Assembly (NCBI GenBank): GCA_964468205.1
Contig: CAYXVG010000037.1
Span: forward strand, 7,686-71,685
Source of the DNA: CAWELS01 sp964468205
Lineage (GTDB): Bacteria; Acidobacteriota; Terriglobia; Bryobacterales; Bryobacteraceae
Reading direction: 5' to 3'
DNA: 64,000 nucleotides
Shown: positions 23,098-31,553 of the stretch, in pieces
Layout: each line of letters starts with the position of its first letter
Numbering within the stretch: position 1 is the stretch's first letter
The notes under the pieces: generated by a model
What the model saw: only the letters and a program-made list of their open reading frames with translations
Database searches by the model: none
What the model was told of the DNA's origin: nothing
Position numbers and translations under genes: made by a program

Positions 23098-23122
23098 ATA
23101 CTACTTTGATCTTTTTTGTCAA
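23095..23122 (-). promoter_or_regulatory. Sigma70-type promoter for the nsrR-nar-act block
   Basis: TTGACA (23117-23122) and TATACT (23095-23100) are separated by 16 bp. The predicted start of transcription is near 23088, 14 bases upstream of the regulator ATG at 23074. It is the best sigma70 match noticed in the window. Confidence 0.75.
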
Positions 23123-23214
23123 CCCAAAATTTAGAGTTGTTGGCGGGAAAAGCGATATCAGTGTCGATTCTAGCGAATCCGTGCTATAGTCCTGACCAGG
23201 GTACTGGGTGGGCC

Positions 23215-23625
23215 ATGGGACTGGAAGTCGATGCGATTGAACAGGTTCTTCGTGAACACATCTGCGGGCTCTGTGATGCTTGCGCGCCGGACGGAAGTTG
23301 TGGCTTGGATGCCCCGTTTTCGTGCCCGGTGAATGTGAGGCTTCCCATCGTCTCCCGCGCCATCCAAGGGACCAATGGACAAACTCCGGCCGAAACTCTG
23401 GCGGCCATCCGCGAAGCGCTCTGCGCCGCTTGTCCTGGCAGTGATAGCGACGATGGTTGCGGACTGAATGGGGAGGCGTCGAGCCTGATGGTAATTGAAG
23501 CCCTGTTGCGTCCCCTGCATTTCAACGCCAGCCGGGGGCGTTCGGACCCACGGGGATTGCAGCAAGAAGTCTTCCTGGCGCTGAACCGGGCGCTGGTCAT
23601 CCTCCGGGACAAGTCGTCCGAGTGA
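23215..23625 (+). CDS. Cys-rich small protein of unknown function, divergent from nsrR
   Basis: A 136-residue protein. The ATG at 23215 is preferred to 23116 because the intervening codons overlap the divergent promoter and look non-conserved. Eight Cys lie in two related blocks: Cys17, 20, 23, 29 and 37 (CGLCDACAPDGSCGLDAPFS then CP) and Cys70, 73 and 82 (CAACPGSDSDDGCGL). Both blocks pair a CxxC with an acidic/Gly turn and CGL, suggesting a duplicated metal- or Fe-S-binding unit. No signal peptide or membrane helix is visible, so it should be cytoplasmic. A TATAGT at 23185-23190 may be its -10. The position between an NsrR-type regulator and a hemerythrin suggests a nitrosative-stress or nitrate-respiration role, which is inference; I do not recognise the family. 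Confidence 0.75.
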   Translation: MGLEVDAIEQVLREHICGLCDACAPDGSCGLDAPFSCPVNVRLPIVSRAIQGTNGQTPAETLAAIREALCAACPGSDSDDGCGLNGEASSLMVIEALLRPLHFNASRGRSDPRGLQQEVFLALNRALVILRDKSSE

Positions 23626-23724
23626 CTCCGGTCACAGAGTTTAGGGCGGTGTCTTCGCTATTCTCCAAACACCACCCCGCCACGTCAGCCTTTGTGGCTT
23701 GAATGAGCGGGAAAGGACACACCG

Positions 23725-24279
23725 ATGAATGCCATTGAGACTCTGTCAAACGAACACGGCTTGATTCGCCAGTACCTCGATAATCTCGAGCAAGCCGCAA
23801 AGAAGATTGAGGAGGGACAGTACCCGGCGCGGGAGTTTTTCGACAGCGCCGTCGAGTTCGCCAGGACCTTCTCCGATAAGTACCACCACTTCAAGGAAGA
23901 GCACATCGTCTTCATGCGGCTCGCCCAGAAGCATGGCGGGGAGTTTGACCCTCAGATCGAAGCGCTTCGGCATGAGCATGAACGGGGCCGCAGCCTCGTC
24001 TCCGGTATCGCGGCCTCGCTCGACGGCTACGCCGCGGGGGACGCGCGAAAGGTCTCGGAACTCCTCGAGAACATTGGCGCCTACGTGGCTCTACTGCGCC
24101 ACCACATTCACGTCGAAGACCATATCTTTTATCCGAAGGCCCATGAAGAGATGAGCCCCGCCGAGCTCGAGGCCTTCGAGGACGAGTTCCGGAAGGTGCG
24201 GGAGCGTCTCGGTGACACCACCTTCGAGGAGAGCCACAAGCAGGTCATCGACATGGGATCGATGCTTGTCCACATGTGA
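23725..24279 (+). CDS. Hemerythrin-like diiron protein
   Basis: A 184-residue four-helix-bundle protein with the hemerythrin HHE pattern: NEHGLIRQYL, DKYHHFKEEHIVF, RHEHERG and LRHHIHVEDHIFYP supply the His, Glu and Asp ligands for a diiron site. Such proteins bind O2 or NO, or repair Fe-S centres after nitrosative stress. The start has AAGGA eight bases upstream. It is 99 bp downstream of the Cys-rich gene on the same strand and could share its transcript. The neighbouring NsrR-type regulator supports an NO-related function by context. The gene ends at a strong inverted repeat. Confidence 0.88.
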   Translation: MNAIETLSNEHGLIRQYLDNLEQAAKKIEEGQYPAREFFDSAVEFARTFSDKYHHFKEEHIVFMRLAQKHGGEFDPQIEALRHEHERGRSLVSGIAASLDGYAAGDARKVSELLENIGAYVALLRHHIHVEDHIFYPKAHEEMSPAELEAFEDEFRKVRERLGDTTFEESHKQVIDMGSMLVHM

Positions 24280-24300
24280 GACCTCGCCAACCGCGATGAG

Positions 24301-24343
24301 GCCCGCGGCGGCGGCCGGAGATAAGCCGGCCGCCGCCGCGGGC
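24301..24343. terminator. Bidirectional terminator-like hairpin between convergent genes
   Basis: Perfect 18-bp inverted repeat (24301-24318 and 24326-24343) with a 7-base AGATAAG loop, entirely G/C in the stem. It lies between the hemerythrin stop and the receptor stop (24351). There is no U-tract, so action by hairpin or Rho assistance is inferred. Confidence 0.7.
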
Positions 24344-24350
24344 GAATCCA

Positions 24351-27300
24351 CTACCACTCCAGTCGAAGCTGGAGTTGCAGCTCGCGCGGAATCGCCGAAT
24401 CGAACTTGAGATTCCGGTTCATGTACTGCGTGACCCGCGCGGCGGTCCCTTGCTGATCAATGCGCAGATTCGGATCCCGGTAATTCGGGTGATTCAGCAC
24501 ATTGTTCGCCAGCATCTCGACGCGGAAGCGAATCCGCTCCTTGAAGAAGAAGTTCTTCGCAATGCCCGCGTGCAACACCTCGACCGGCGCCCCCACCAGA
24601 ACCCCTCTGGCTGAGCTGCCGAACCCGCCGATGGCCGGCCTGCCGAATCCGTTCGGATCGAACCACTGGTCCACCTGCGGATCGTCGAGATTCGCATCGA
24701 AAAGGTGGTCGGGCCGGATCGTCACACTGGGCCGGTTGCCGCTGGAGGTGAACGCTGTACCAGTCGGGTCGGGCATGCGGATCTGCGGAGTGATGTAACG
24801 GCCGTGCTCGAGGGCAAAGATGCCGGTCAGGTTCCAGCCGCCGAGTATGGCGTTGGCCACATTATGCGAATTACTTCCGAAGAAGCGGCCGCGGCCATAC
24901 GGAATCTCCCAGATGAAGTTGCCCGACCACCGCCACAGCGGCACCCGGTCCATCGGGCCGCGCTCCCGCAAACGGTCAAATGCGTATTCGGGCGACGTTC
25001 CGCGGTCCAGATCGCCGATGTCACGCGCCCACGTGAAGTAGGTCTGGAAATGGATCCCCTTCGACATTCGCCGCTCGGCTTCGAGCGTCAAGGCGTGGTA
25101 TTGGTGACCGGCGCCGTTGTCGGTGAAGTTGATGCCGGGGAAGCGGGGGAACATCCGCGCCTTGTTGATGAACAACTGATCGTCGGCCACCGGCGAGTTG
25201 ATGTTCCAGTTGTAGATTCCCTGGCGGGTGTTTGTGCCCGTGTATGTTGCCCGGAAGCCGGTGTCCCATTTCTGCGTCTCGATGGTTAACGTGTACTGCA
25301 TGCTCCGCGGGATCCGCAGGTCGAGCCGCTTCGCTCCCGGAAGACTGATGCTCTGAGGCCCCGCCACGCCTCCGGTGGGAAACGCCACGGGATACATCAA
25401 CGGGTTGTCGGCAAGATTGGTGAAACTCGGCTCGGCGATGTTGAATGGGGTGCTGCCGGAACTGGGCATATCGGTCGCGGTGTCGTAGTAAATCCCGACG
25501 CCTCCGCGAACCACCGTATCCGGCCCCAACGGCCGCCATGCGAATCCGAAACGCGGAGCGAAATTGTTCCAGTCCGTCTCGATCAGGCTCTTCGGGAAAC
25601 CCGCCTGCGAAGCCTCCACAATCGGCACGTAATCAGTCGGCATCAGCGGGCTCACCCGGCTCAACGCTCCGTCGGGAACCACGACGCTCCCCGTGCCGAT
25701 ATCAAACACCGCCATCTGGTCGTTCTTCTCCTTGAACGGATGGTAGATGTCCCAGCGGACGCCGAGATTCAGCGTCAAGGTCGGAGTCACCTTCCACTGG
25801 TCGCTGACATAGAACGACGTTGTCCACGTCCAGTTCTCGCGGCCGAGTGCCGGGAAATCACGGTTCATCGTTGTGGGAATGCCCAATAAGAAGTCGCCAT
25901 AGGGGTGACTGGTGTAGCGGTTCGAAAATTCCTCCTGGCCGAACAGCGCATTTCCCTCGCTCCTGGCTCCGGTCAATCCTCTGGCGATGAACGTACCGAA
26001 CTTGAGAGCGTGGTTGCCCCGGTACCAGTTGAAGTTGTTCGTGAAATTGTGGATTCTGTTTTGCCCGCAGGGGCCGCACGTATTGCCGACCTGCAGCTCC
26101 GTGATCCCGAGGCCGCTGTAGCGTACCCGGTGCATCCCGCCCACATCGGGCAGATTCGGCGCCAGTCCCTGAAGCCCCAGCAAATTGACGACCTCGAGGC
26201 CGTTGAGCGCGGCTTCCCGCGGAAAATCCTGGCGTGTGAACCCGTACCGGAATTCGTTCATCATCGACGGCGAAAAGGTGTGGGTGTAGGAAATGGCCAG
26301 TGAATCCATGTCGCGCCGCCGCCGGTAGGTCTCTTGGACAGTCGGCACTTGAGAATCGAAGTTCTCCAGGTTCCAGCGCACCGCGGTCCAACGGCCGTAA
26401 ATCAGCGCGTTGTCCTTGAGCCGGTGGTCGAGGCGCAGAGTCGTCGTGGGGTTCTGCTTCTTCGACACCGTCCGGCTTTCCCGGTAGTTGTTCGCCACGA
26501 AGACATTCGGATCGCCGAAGTTCGGGAGTGCGTAGAAGTTCTCCTGGAGGGTCTTCGACGTCTGATTGATACGGTTCGCCGGAATCTGGTTCCCCGGGAA
26601 CGGCGCGCCGCCATTGAACGGGTCGGAAAGTTGCACATTCTCGGCCGAAAAGTCGCCCCGCCGCCACGACTCCAGCGGAACCGTGTTGTTCAGGTTCGAC
26701 TGGTTGGGACTGCCGAAGCCTCCTTCCCATGTGAAAAAGAAGAACGACTTATTGCGGCCATCGTAGACCTTCGGCACGAAGATCGGTCCGCCGCCCGAGA
26801 ATGTCACGGTGTGCGCCCTGGCAGACGACTTCGATGCATTGAACGGATTCCGGGCGCGGAACGATGGCGTCGAGTAGTAATCCGATATCGCTCCGTGGAA
26901 GTCGTTTGTCCCCGCCCGGCTGATCAGGTTCACCTGGCCCATGGTGGCCTGGTCGGCGTTCGACTGCCCCGCGTCGATCCGCAACTCCTGAAGGCTCTCC
27001 GATTTGTCCATCAGCGGACCAATCGCCGTGCCGCCAAAGGCGTCGTTGATGGGCGCTCCGTCCATGGTCGCGACGGACTGGTTCCGGCGGCTGCCGCCGA
27101 TCGAGATGTGCCAGTTGCTCGTGCGATCCACCGTCGGCGTCATCGTGTAGTAGTCCCAAGCCCGCCGGAGCGTCAACGGCAGCTCGCGGAGCACAGTCCG
27201 GTCCTTGGTGTCCGCTAGCGCGGCTGTCTCCGTCTCGATCAAACTCGCGCCCGCGGTTACCTCGATCGTCTGTTCCACCGCGCCCACCTGAAGCGCTACG

Positions 27301-27620
27301 TTCACTCGCCGGGTGTCCCGCGCCTTGAGGATAATACTGCCGGCAACGAATACCCGAAACCCGGGCGATGTGGCGACAAGGCGGAACGTTCCCTCTCTGA
27401 GGTTGGCGATGGTGAACTGGCCCGCCTCATTTGACTCCGTCTCGAACTTATACCCCGTTTCGACATGAGTCACCTCGATTTCGGTGCCAGGTATCACCGC
27501 GCCGGTAGTATCCGTCACCGTCCCCGTGATCGTGGCAAATGATGATGATTGGCCAAACGCGCTCACGCCACATAGCGCCAGCAACGCCGTCGCAAAAAGG
27601 AAGTATCTCAACTGCGGCAT
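24351..27620 (-). CDS. Oar-like TonB-dependent outer-membrane receptor, paralogue 1
   Basis: A 1089-residue outer-membrane protein. ATG at 27620 is used (GGGGGT ribosome site); an in-frame TTG two codons upstream is less likely. A signal peptide ends near AFGQSSS. Residues about 30-110 form a carboxypeptidase-regulatory-like domain (ITGTVTDTTGAVIPGTEIEV), then a plug-like region (SIGGSRRNQSVATMDGAPIN) and a long beta-barrel ending in an aromatic-rich strand (LQLQLRLEW). Oar-like receptors of Acidobacteriota are thought to import or bind large substrates such as oligosaccharides, but the substrate is unknown. It is a close paralogue of the next gene upstream, equal in length and differing mainly in the signal peptide and scattered residues. 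Confidence 0.9.
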   Translation of the reverse strand: MPQLRYFLFATALLALCGVSAFGQSSSFATITGTVTDTTGAVIPGTEIEVTHVETGYKFETESNEAGQFTIANLREGTFRLVATSPGFRVFVAGSIILKARDTRRVNVALQVGAVEQTIEVTAGASLIETETAALADTKDRTVLRELPLTLRRAWDYYTMTPTVDRTSNWHISIGGSRRNQSVATMDGAPINDAFGGTAIGPLMDKSESLQELRIDAGQSNADQATMGQVNLISRAGTNDFHGAISDYYSTPSFRARNPFNASKSSARAHTVTFSGGGPIFVPKVYDGRNKSFFFFTWEGGFGSPNQSNLNNTVPLESWRRGDFSAENVQLSDPFNGGAPFPGNQIPANRINQTSKTLQENFYALPNFGDPNVFVANNYRESRTVSKKQNPTTTLRLDHRLKDNALIYGRWTAVRWNLENFDSQVPTVQETYRRRRDMDSLAISYTHTFSPSMMNEFRYGFTRQDFPREAALNGLEVVNLLGLQGLAPNLPDVGGMHRVRYSGLGITELQVGNTCGPCGQNRIHNFTNNFNWYRGNHALKFGTFIARGLTGARSEGNALFGQEEFSNRYTSHPYGDFLLGIPTTMNRDFPALGRENWTWTTSFYVSDQWKVTPTLTLNLGVRWDIYHPFKEKNDQMAVFDIGTGSVVVPDGALSRVSPLMPTDYVPIVEASQAGFPKSLIETDWNNFAPRFGFAWRPLGPDTVVRGGVGIYYDTATDMPSSGSTPFNIAEPSFTNLADNPLMYPVAFPTGGVAGPQSISLPGAKRLDLRIPRSMQYTLTIETQKWDTGFRATYTGTNTRQGIYNWNINSPVADDQLFINKARMFPRFPGINFTDNGAGHQYHALTLEAERRMSKGIHFQTYFTWARDIGDLDRGTSPEYAFDRLRERGPMDRVPLWRWSGNFIWEIPYGRGRFFGSNSHNVANAILGGWNLTGIFALEHGRYITPQIRMPDPTGTAFTSSGNRPSVTIRPDHLFDANLDDPQVDQWFDPNGFGRPAIGGFGSSARGVLVGAPVEVLHAGIAKNFFFKERIRFRVEMLANNVLNHPNYRDPNLRIDQQGTAARVTQYMNRNLKFDSAIPRELQLQLRLEW

Positions 27621-27780
27621 TTGCAATTACCCCCGTTGTTCAAGCACATGAAGTTTGCTTGGAACCCTACGCTGCCTTGGCAGCGCCCCTGCTTTGACTG
27701 GCTCCGGAAGTATCCGAAACCTGATCAATTAAGTCCTGGAACACAAGGAGCAGTCAAGGAGAAATGAATGGTGATTGAAA

Positions 27781-27797
27781 GTTCCGAAGTACGGAAC
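27781..27797 (-). promoter_or_regulatory. 17-bp palindromic site upstream of receptor 1, adjacent to a TTGACT -35-like element
   Basis: GTTCCG-AAGTA-CGGAAC. Exactly 23 bases separate it from TTGACT (27752-27757, minus strand). The paralogue has the same arrangement, and both share the flank AGTCAAG(G)AGAAAT on the plus strand. Probably a regulator site; the regulator is unknown. Confidence 0.6.
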
Positions 27798-27904
27798 GGG
27801 CGGAGTTGGTCTGTTTAGATGTAATTAACTGAATATAAATCTAACAGTTCCATTACATTACTTTGAGACAACTGTAAAACCACTTCAGACGAGGGTTTCA
27901 GTTC

Positions 27905-27921
27905 GTTCCGGGATCCGGAAC
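27905..27921. promoter_or_regulatory. Second 17-bp palindromic site in the same intergenic region
   Basis: GTTCCG-GGATC-CGGAAC, with the same 6-5-6 architecture as the site at 27781. It is about 124 bp further upstream of receptor 1 and about 70 bp after the receptor 2 stop. Confidence 0.5.
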
Positions 27922-27989
27922 AAGGCGGGAATGCGGAACCGTCATTGGCGGCGCAACTCACCACTGCTGCGCCGCCAACTCTGACGCCG

Positions 27990-30900
27990 TTACCACTCCA
28001 GCCGAAGCTGGAGCTGCAACTCTCGCGGAATCGAAGAATCGAACTTGAGGTTCCGATTCATATACGCGGTCACCCTCCCAACCGTACCCGCCTGGTCGAG
28101 CCTGAGCTGCGGGTCCTGGTAGTTCGGGTGGTTAAGTATGTTGTTGGCGAGCATCTCGACACGTAGACGAAGACGCTCTTTGAAGATGAAGTGCTTGGCA
28201 ACTCCGGTGTGCAGCACTTCGACCGGCGCCCCCACCAGAACGCCTCTTGCCGAGCTGCCAAAGCCGCCCACCGCGGGCCGCCCGAATCCGTTGGGATCGA
28301 ACCACTGGTCCACCTGGGGATTGTCCAGATTGGCGTCGTAGAGGTGGTCGGGACGGATGGTTACCGCGGGCCGGTTGGCGCCGGTGGTGAACGCGGTACC
28401 TGTGGGATCCGGTATCCGGATCAGCGGAGTGATGTAGCGGCCGTGCTCAAGAGCGTAAATCGCCGTGATGTTCCACCCGCCGAAAATGGCATTGGCCACA
28501 TTGTGCGAACTGCTGCCGAATTTGCGGCCGCGGCCATAAGGGACTTCCCAGATGAAGTTGCCCGACCAGCGCCACAGCGGCACGCGGTCCATGTTGCCGC
28601 GCTCCCGCAACCGGTCATAAGCGTATTCCGGAGAAGTGCCGCGGTCGAGGTCGCCAATGTCCTTTGCCCATGTGAAGTAGGTCTGAAAGTGGATGCCCTT
28701 TGACATCCGCCGCTCCGCCTCGAGCGTGAGGCCGTGGTATTGATGTCCGGCGCCGTTGTCGGTGTAGTTGATGTTGGGGTATCGCGGGAACATGCGCGCC
28801 TTGTTGATGAACAGTTGATCGTCGGCGGCTGGCGAATTGATGTTCCAGTTGTAGATGCCCTGACGCGTGTTCGTGCCGGTGTAGGTCGCGCGGAAGCCGG
28901 TGTCCCATTTCTGCGTTTCAACGGTGAGCGTATACTGCATGCTGAGCGGAATCCGCAGATCGAGGCGTTTGGCCCCCGGCAGGCTGAAGCTGGCTGGCCC
29001 GGACACGCCGCCGCTCGGGAATACCAGCGGATACATCAACGGGTTGTCCGAAATGTTCGTGAAGCTTGGCTCGGCGATGACGAATGGAGCGCTTCCCGAA
29101 CTCGGCATGTCGGTGGCCGTGTCGTAGTAGAAACCGAAACCGCCTCGGATCACCGTATCCGGACCCAACGGCCGCCAGGCGAAACCGAAGCGCGGGGCGA
29201 AGTTGTTCCAGTCCGTCTTCACCAGCGAATTCGGGAAGCCGGCCTGGGACGCCTCCACGATCGGGATGTAGCTCGCCGGCAGCAGCGGGCTCACCTTGCC
29301 CGCCGCCCCGTCGGGCACCACCACGCTCCCGGTCGAGATGTCAAACACCGCCATCTGATCGTTCTTCTCCTTGAACGGGTGGTAAATATCCCAGCGGAGA
29401 CCGAGATTCAGCGTCAAGGTCGGCGTCACCTTCCATTGGTCGCTCACGTAGAACGACGTGCTCCACGTCCAGTTCTCGCGCCCGATGGTCGGGAAGTCGC
29501 GGTTCATCGTGGTGGGAATGCCCAGCAGGAAGTCGCCATAGGGGTGACCGCTATAGCGGTTCGAAAACTCCTCCTGCCCAAATAGGGCGTTGCCTTCACT
29601 CCGGTTGCCCGTGAGCCCCCGCGCGGCGAACGTGCCGAACTTGAGGGCGTGATTGCCGCGGTACCAGTTGAAGTTGTTCGTGAAGTTGTGGATCTTGTTT
29701 TGGCCACAAGGATTACAGGTGGCGCCGACCTGAAGCTCTGTAATGCCGAGGCCCGTATAGCGAACCCGGTGCATGCCGCCCACGTCTGGAAGATTGGGAG
29801 CGAGACCCTGTAGGCCCAGGAGGCTCACGACGTCCGTTCCCTTGATTGACGCTTCCCGCGGGAAGTCCTGCCGGGTATAGCCGTAACGGAACTCGTTCAT
29901 CATCGAGGGTGAAAAGGTCCGGGTGTAGGAAATGGCGGCCGAGTCCATGTCGCGCCGCCGCTGATAGGTCTCCTGGACAGTCGGTACCTGAGGATCGAAG
30001 TTCTCCAGGTTCCAGCGCACAGCGGTCCACCGGCCATAGATCAGGTCGCGGTCCGTGATCCGGTGGTCCAGCCGGACGGTATAAGTGGGATTAGCCTTCT
30101 TCGAGACCGTTCGGCTTTCCCGGTAGTTATTGGCGACAAACACGTTGGGATCGCCGAAGTTCGGCAGGACGTAAAAGTTATCCTGGATCGCCGTCGAGGT
30201 CGTGTTGATCCGGTTCGCCGGAATCTGGTTCCCCGGGAACGGCGCGCCCCCATTGAACGGGTCGGTAAGCTGTGCCTTCTCACCCGAAAAATCGCCCCGC
30301 CGCCAGGACTCCAGCGGAACCGTGTTGTTCAGGTTTGACTGGCTCGGGCTTCCCAGCCCGCCCTCCCACGTGAAGAAAAAGAATGACTTGTTCCGGCCGT
30401 CATACACCTTCGGGATCAGCACCGGGCCGCCCGCCGAAAGAGTGACAGTGTGAGATATCGCCGACGACTTGGAAGCGTTGAACGGATTCCTCGCCCGGAA
30501 CGACGGAGTCGAGTAGTAATCCGACACCGCGCCATGGAAGTCATTCGTTCCGGCCCGGCTGATCAGGTTCACCTGCCCCATCGTGGCCTGCTCGGCGTTG
30601 CCTTGGCCGGCGTCGATGCGGAGTTCCTGCAGACTCTCGGTCTTGTCCATCAGCGGCCCGATTGCAGTCCCCCCGAACGCATCATTAATCGGCGCGCCAT
30701 CCATGGTGGCGACCGACTGATTCCGTCGGCTGCCGCCGATCGAAATATGCCAGTTGCTCGTGCGGTCAACCTGGGGAGTCATCGTGTAGTAGTCCCAGGC
30801 GCGCCGCAGGGTCAGCGGAAGCTCGCGGAGAACCACGCGGTCCTTCGTATCCGCGAGGGCCGCGGTCTCGGTTTCGATTAAGCTCGCGCCGGCGGTAACT

Positions 30901-31259
30901 TCGATCACCTGCTCCACTGCGCCAACCTGAAGCGCGACGTTCACGCGCCGGATGTCCGCCGCCCGAATGATGATGTTGTCAGCGACAAATTCCCGGAAGC
31001 CCTCCGCCCGGGCGGCCAGCCGGAACGTGCCCTCGCGGAGGTTTGCCACGGTATACTGGCCTGCCTCGTTGGACTGCGTCCGGAATTTGTAGCCGGTTTC
31101 AACGTGCGTGACTTCGATTTCCGTGCCCGGTATCACCGCGCCGGTGGTATCGGAAACCGTGCCGGTGATCGTGGCATAAGACGATGATTGGCCGCGGGCG
31201 CTGGCTGCAAAAACAGCCAGGCACACCGCGACTGCGAAAATAGTTCTCATCGTGAACAT
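27990..31259 (-). CDS. Oar-like TonB-dependent outer-membrane receptor, paralogue 2
   Basis: A 1089-residue protein with the same architecture as the gene downstream: signal peptide (to SARGQSSS), carboxypeptidase-regulatory-like domain, plug-like region (SIGGSRRNQSVATMDGAPIN) and beta-barrel ending LQLQLRLEW. Long stretches are identical to paralogue 1, such as TWEGG, SNRYSGHPYGDFLLGIPTT against its counterpart, and WFDPNGFGRP. Differences are spread evenly and concentrated in exposed-loop-like segments. AGGGG seven bases upstream supports the start. It lies downstream of the glycoside hydrolase gene and its regulator on the same strand, which suggests a glycan substrate; this is inference. 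Confidence 0.9.
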   Translation of the reverse strand: MFTMRTIFAVAVCLAVFAASARGQSSSYATITGTVSDTTGAVIPGTEIEVTHVETGYKFRTQSNEAGQYTVANLREGTFRLAARAEGFREFVADNIIIRAADIRRVNVALQVGAVEQVIEVTAGASLIETETAALADTKDRVVLRELPLTLRRAWDYYTMTPQVDRTSNWHISIGGSRRNQSVATMDGAPINDAFGGTAIGPLMDKTESLQELRIDAGQGNAEQATMGQVNLISRAGTNDFHGAVSDYYSTPSFRARNPFNASKSSAISHTVTLSAGGPVLIPKVYDGRNKSFFFFTWEGGLGSPSQSNLNNTVPLESWRRGDFSGEKAQLTDPFNGGAPFPGNQIPANRINTTSTAIQDNFYVLPNFGDPNVFVANNYRESRTVSKKANPTYTVRLDHRITDRDLIYGRWTAVRWNLENFDPQVPTVQETYQRRRDMDSAAISYTRTFSPSMMNEFRYGYTRQDFPREASIKGTDVVSLLGLQGLAPNLPDVGGMHRVRYTGLGITELQVGATCNPCGQNKIHNFTNNFNWYRGNHALKFGTFAARGLTGNRSEGNALFGQEEFSNRYSGHPYGDFLLGIPTTMNRDFPTIGRENWTWSTSFYVSDQWKVTPTLTLNLGLRWDIYHPFKEKNDQMAVFDISTGSVVVPDGAAGKVSPLLPASYIPIVEASQAGFPNSLVKTDWNNFAPRFGFAWRPLGPDTVIRGGFGFYYDTATDMPSSGSAPFVIAEPSFTNISDNPLMYPLVFPSGGVSGPASFSLPGAKRLDLRIPLSMQYTLTVETQKWDTGFRATYTGTNTRQGIYNWNINSPAADDQLFINKARMFPRYPNINYTDNGAGHQYHGLTLEAERRMSKGIHFQTYFTWAKDIGDLDRGTSPEYAYDRLRERGNMDRVPLWRWSGNFIWEVPYGRGRKFGSSSHNVANAIFGGWNITAIYALEHGRYITPLIRIPDPTGTAFTTGANRPAVTIRPDHLYDANLDNPQVDQWFDPNGFGRPAVGGFGSSARGVLVGAPVEVLHTGVAKHFIFKERLRLRVEMLANNILNHPNYQDPQLRLDQAGTVGRVTAYMNRNLKFDSSIPRELQLQLRLEW

Positions 31260-31341
31260 TCAGTAGCCCCTTTCTCTTAACTGAAGCTGGTGATAAGAAA
31301 TCACCTCCGCTGCCGGAGCGGCGGCATCAACTTCTCACCGA

Positions 31342-31367
31342 GTCCAGGGTTTGCGAGAAACCCGGAC
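31342..31367 (-). promoter_or_regulatory. Leader hairpin upstream of receptor 2
   Basis: GTCC-A-GGGTTT and AAACCC-GGAC pair across a GCGAG loop with one bulged base, between the TTGACT at 31402-31407 and the ATG at 31259. It could act in the mRNA leader. The rest of the 294-bp gap (31260-31553) shows no gene. Confidence 0.4.
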
Positions 31368-31430
31368 GCCCAGTTCCTTAACTTACGCTGCAACCTTCTG
31401 AAGTCAAGAGAAATCACAGTACGCCCGGCT

Positions 31431-31447
31431 GTTCCGAATCGTGGAAC
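31431..31447 (-). promoter_or_regulatory. 17-bp palindromic site upstream of receptor 2, 23 bases from TTGACT
   Basis: GTTCCG-AATCG-TGGAAC, one mismatch from the palindrome at 27781. The distance to TTGACT (31402-31407, minus strand) is again exactly 23 bases. Confidence 0.6.
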
Positions 31448-31553
31448 AGATTCGTTTGTAAGCGTGGATTAACCTTCCATTCAGGAGTGTTGGCACGGGG
31501 TGCAGTGGCGCACTGAAATATCAACCCCGCGCATCGATGAGAACCGCCTCCTG

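Larger units (their letters stand above)
27621..27989. other. 369-bp AT-richer intergenic region between the two receptor genes
   Basis: No coding sequence is seen. It holds two copies of GTTCCG-N5-CGGAAC (27781-27797, 27905-27921), a TTGACT on the minus strand at 27752-27757, and a leader hairpin at 27670-27685 (CGCTGCC-TT-GGCAGCG). The block around 27810-27890 is clearly AT-rich against the GC-rich surroundings. Confidence 0.7.
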
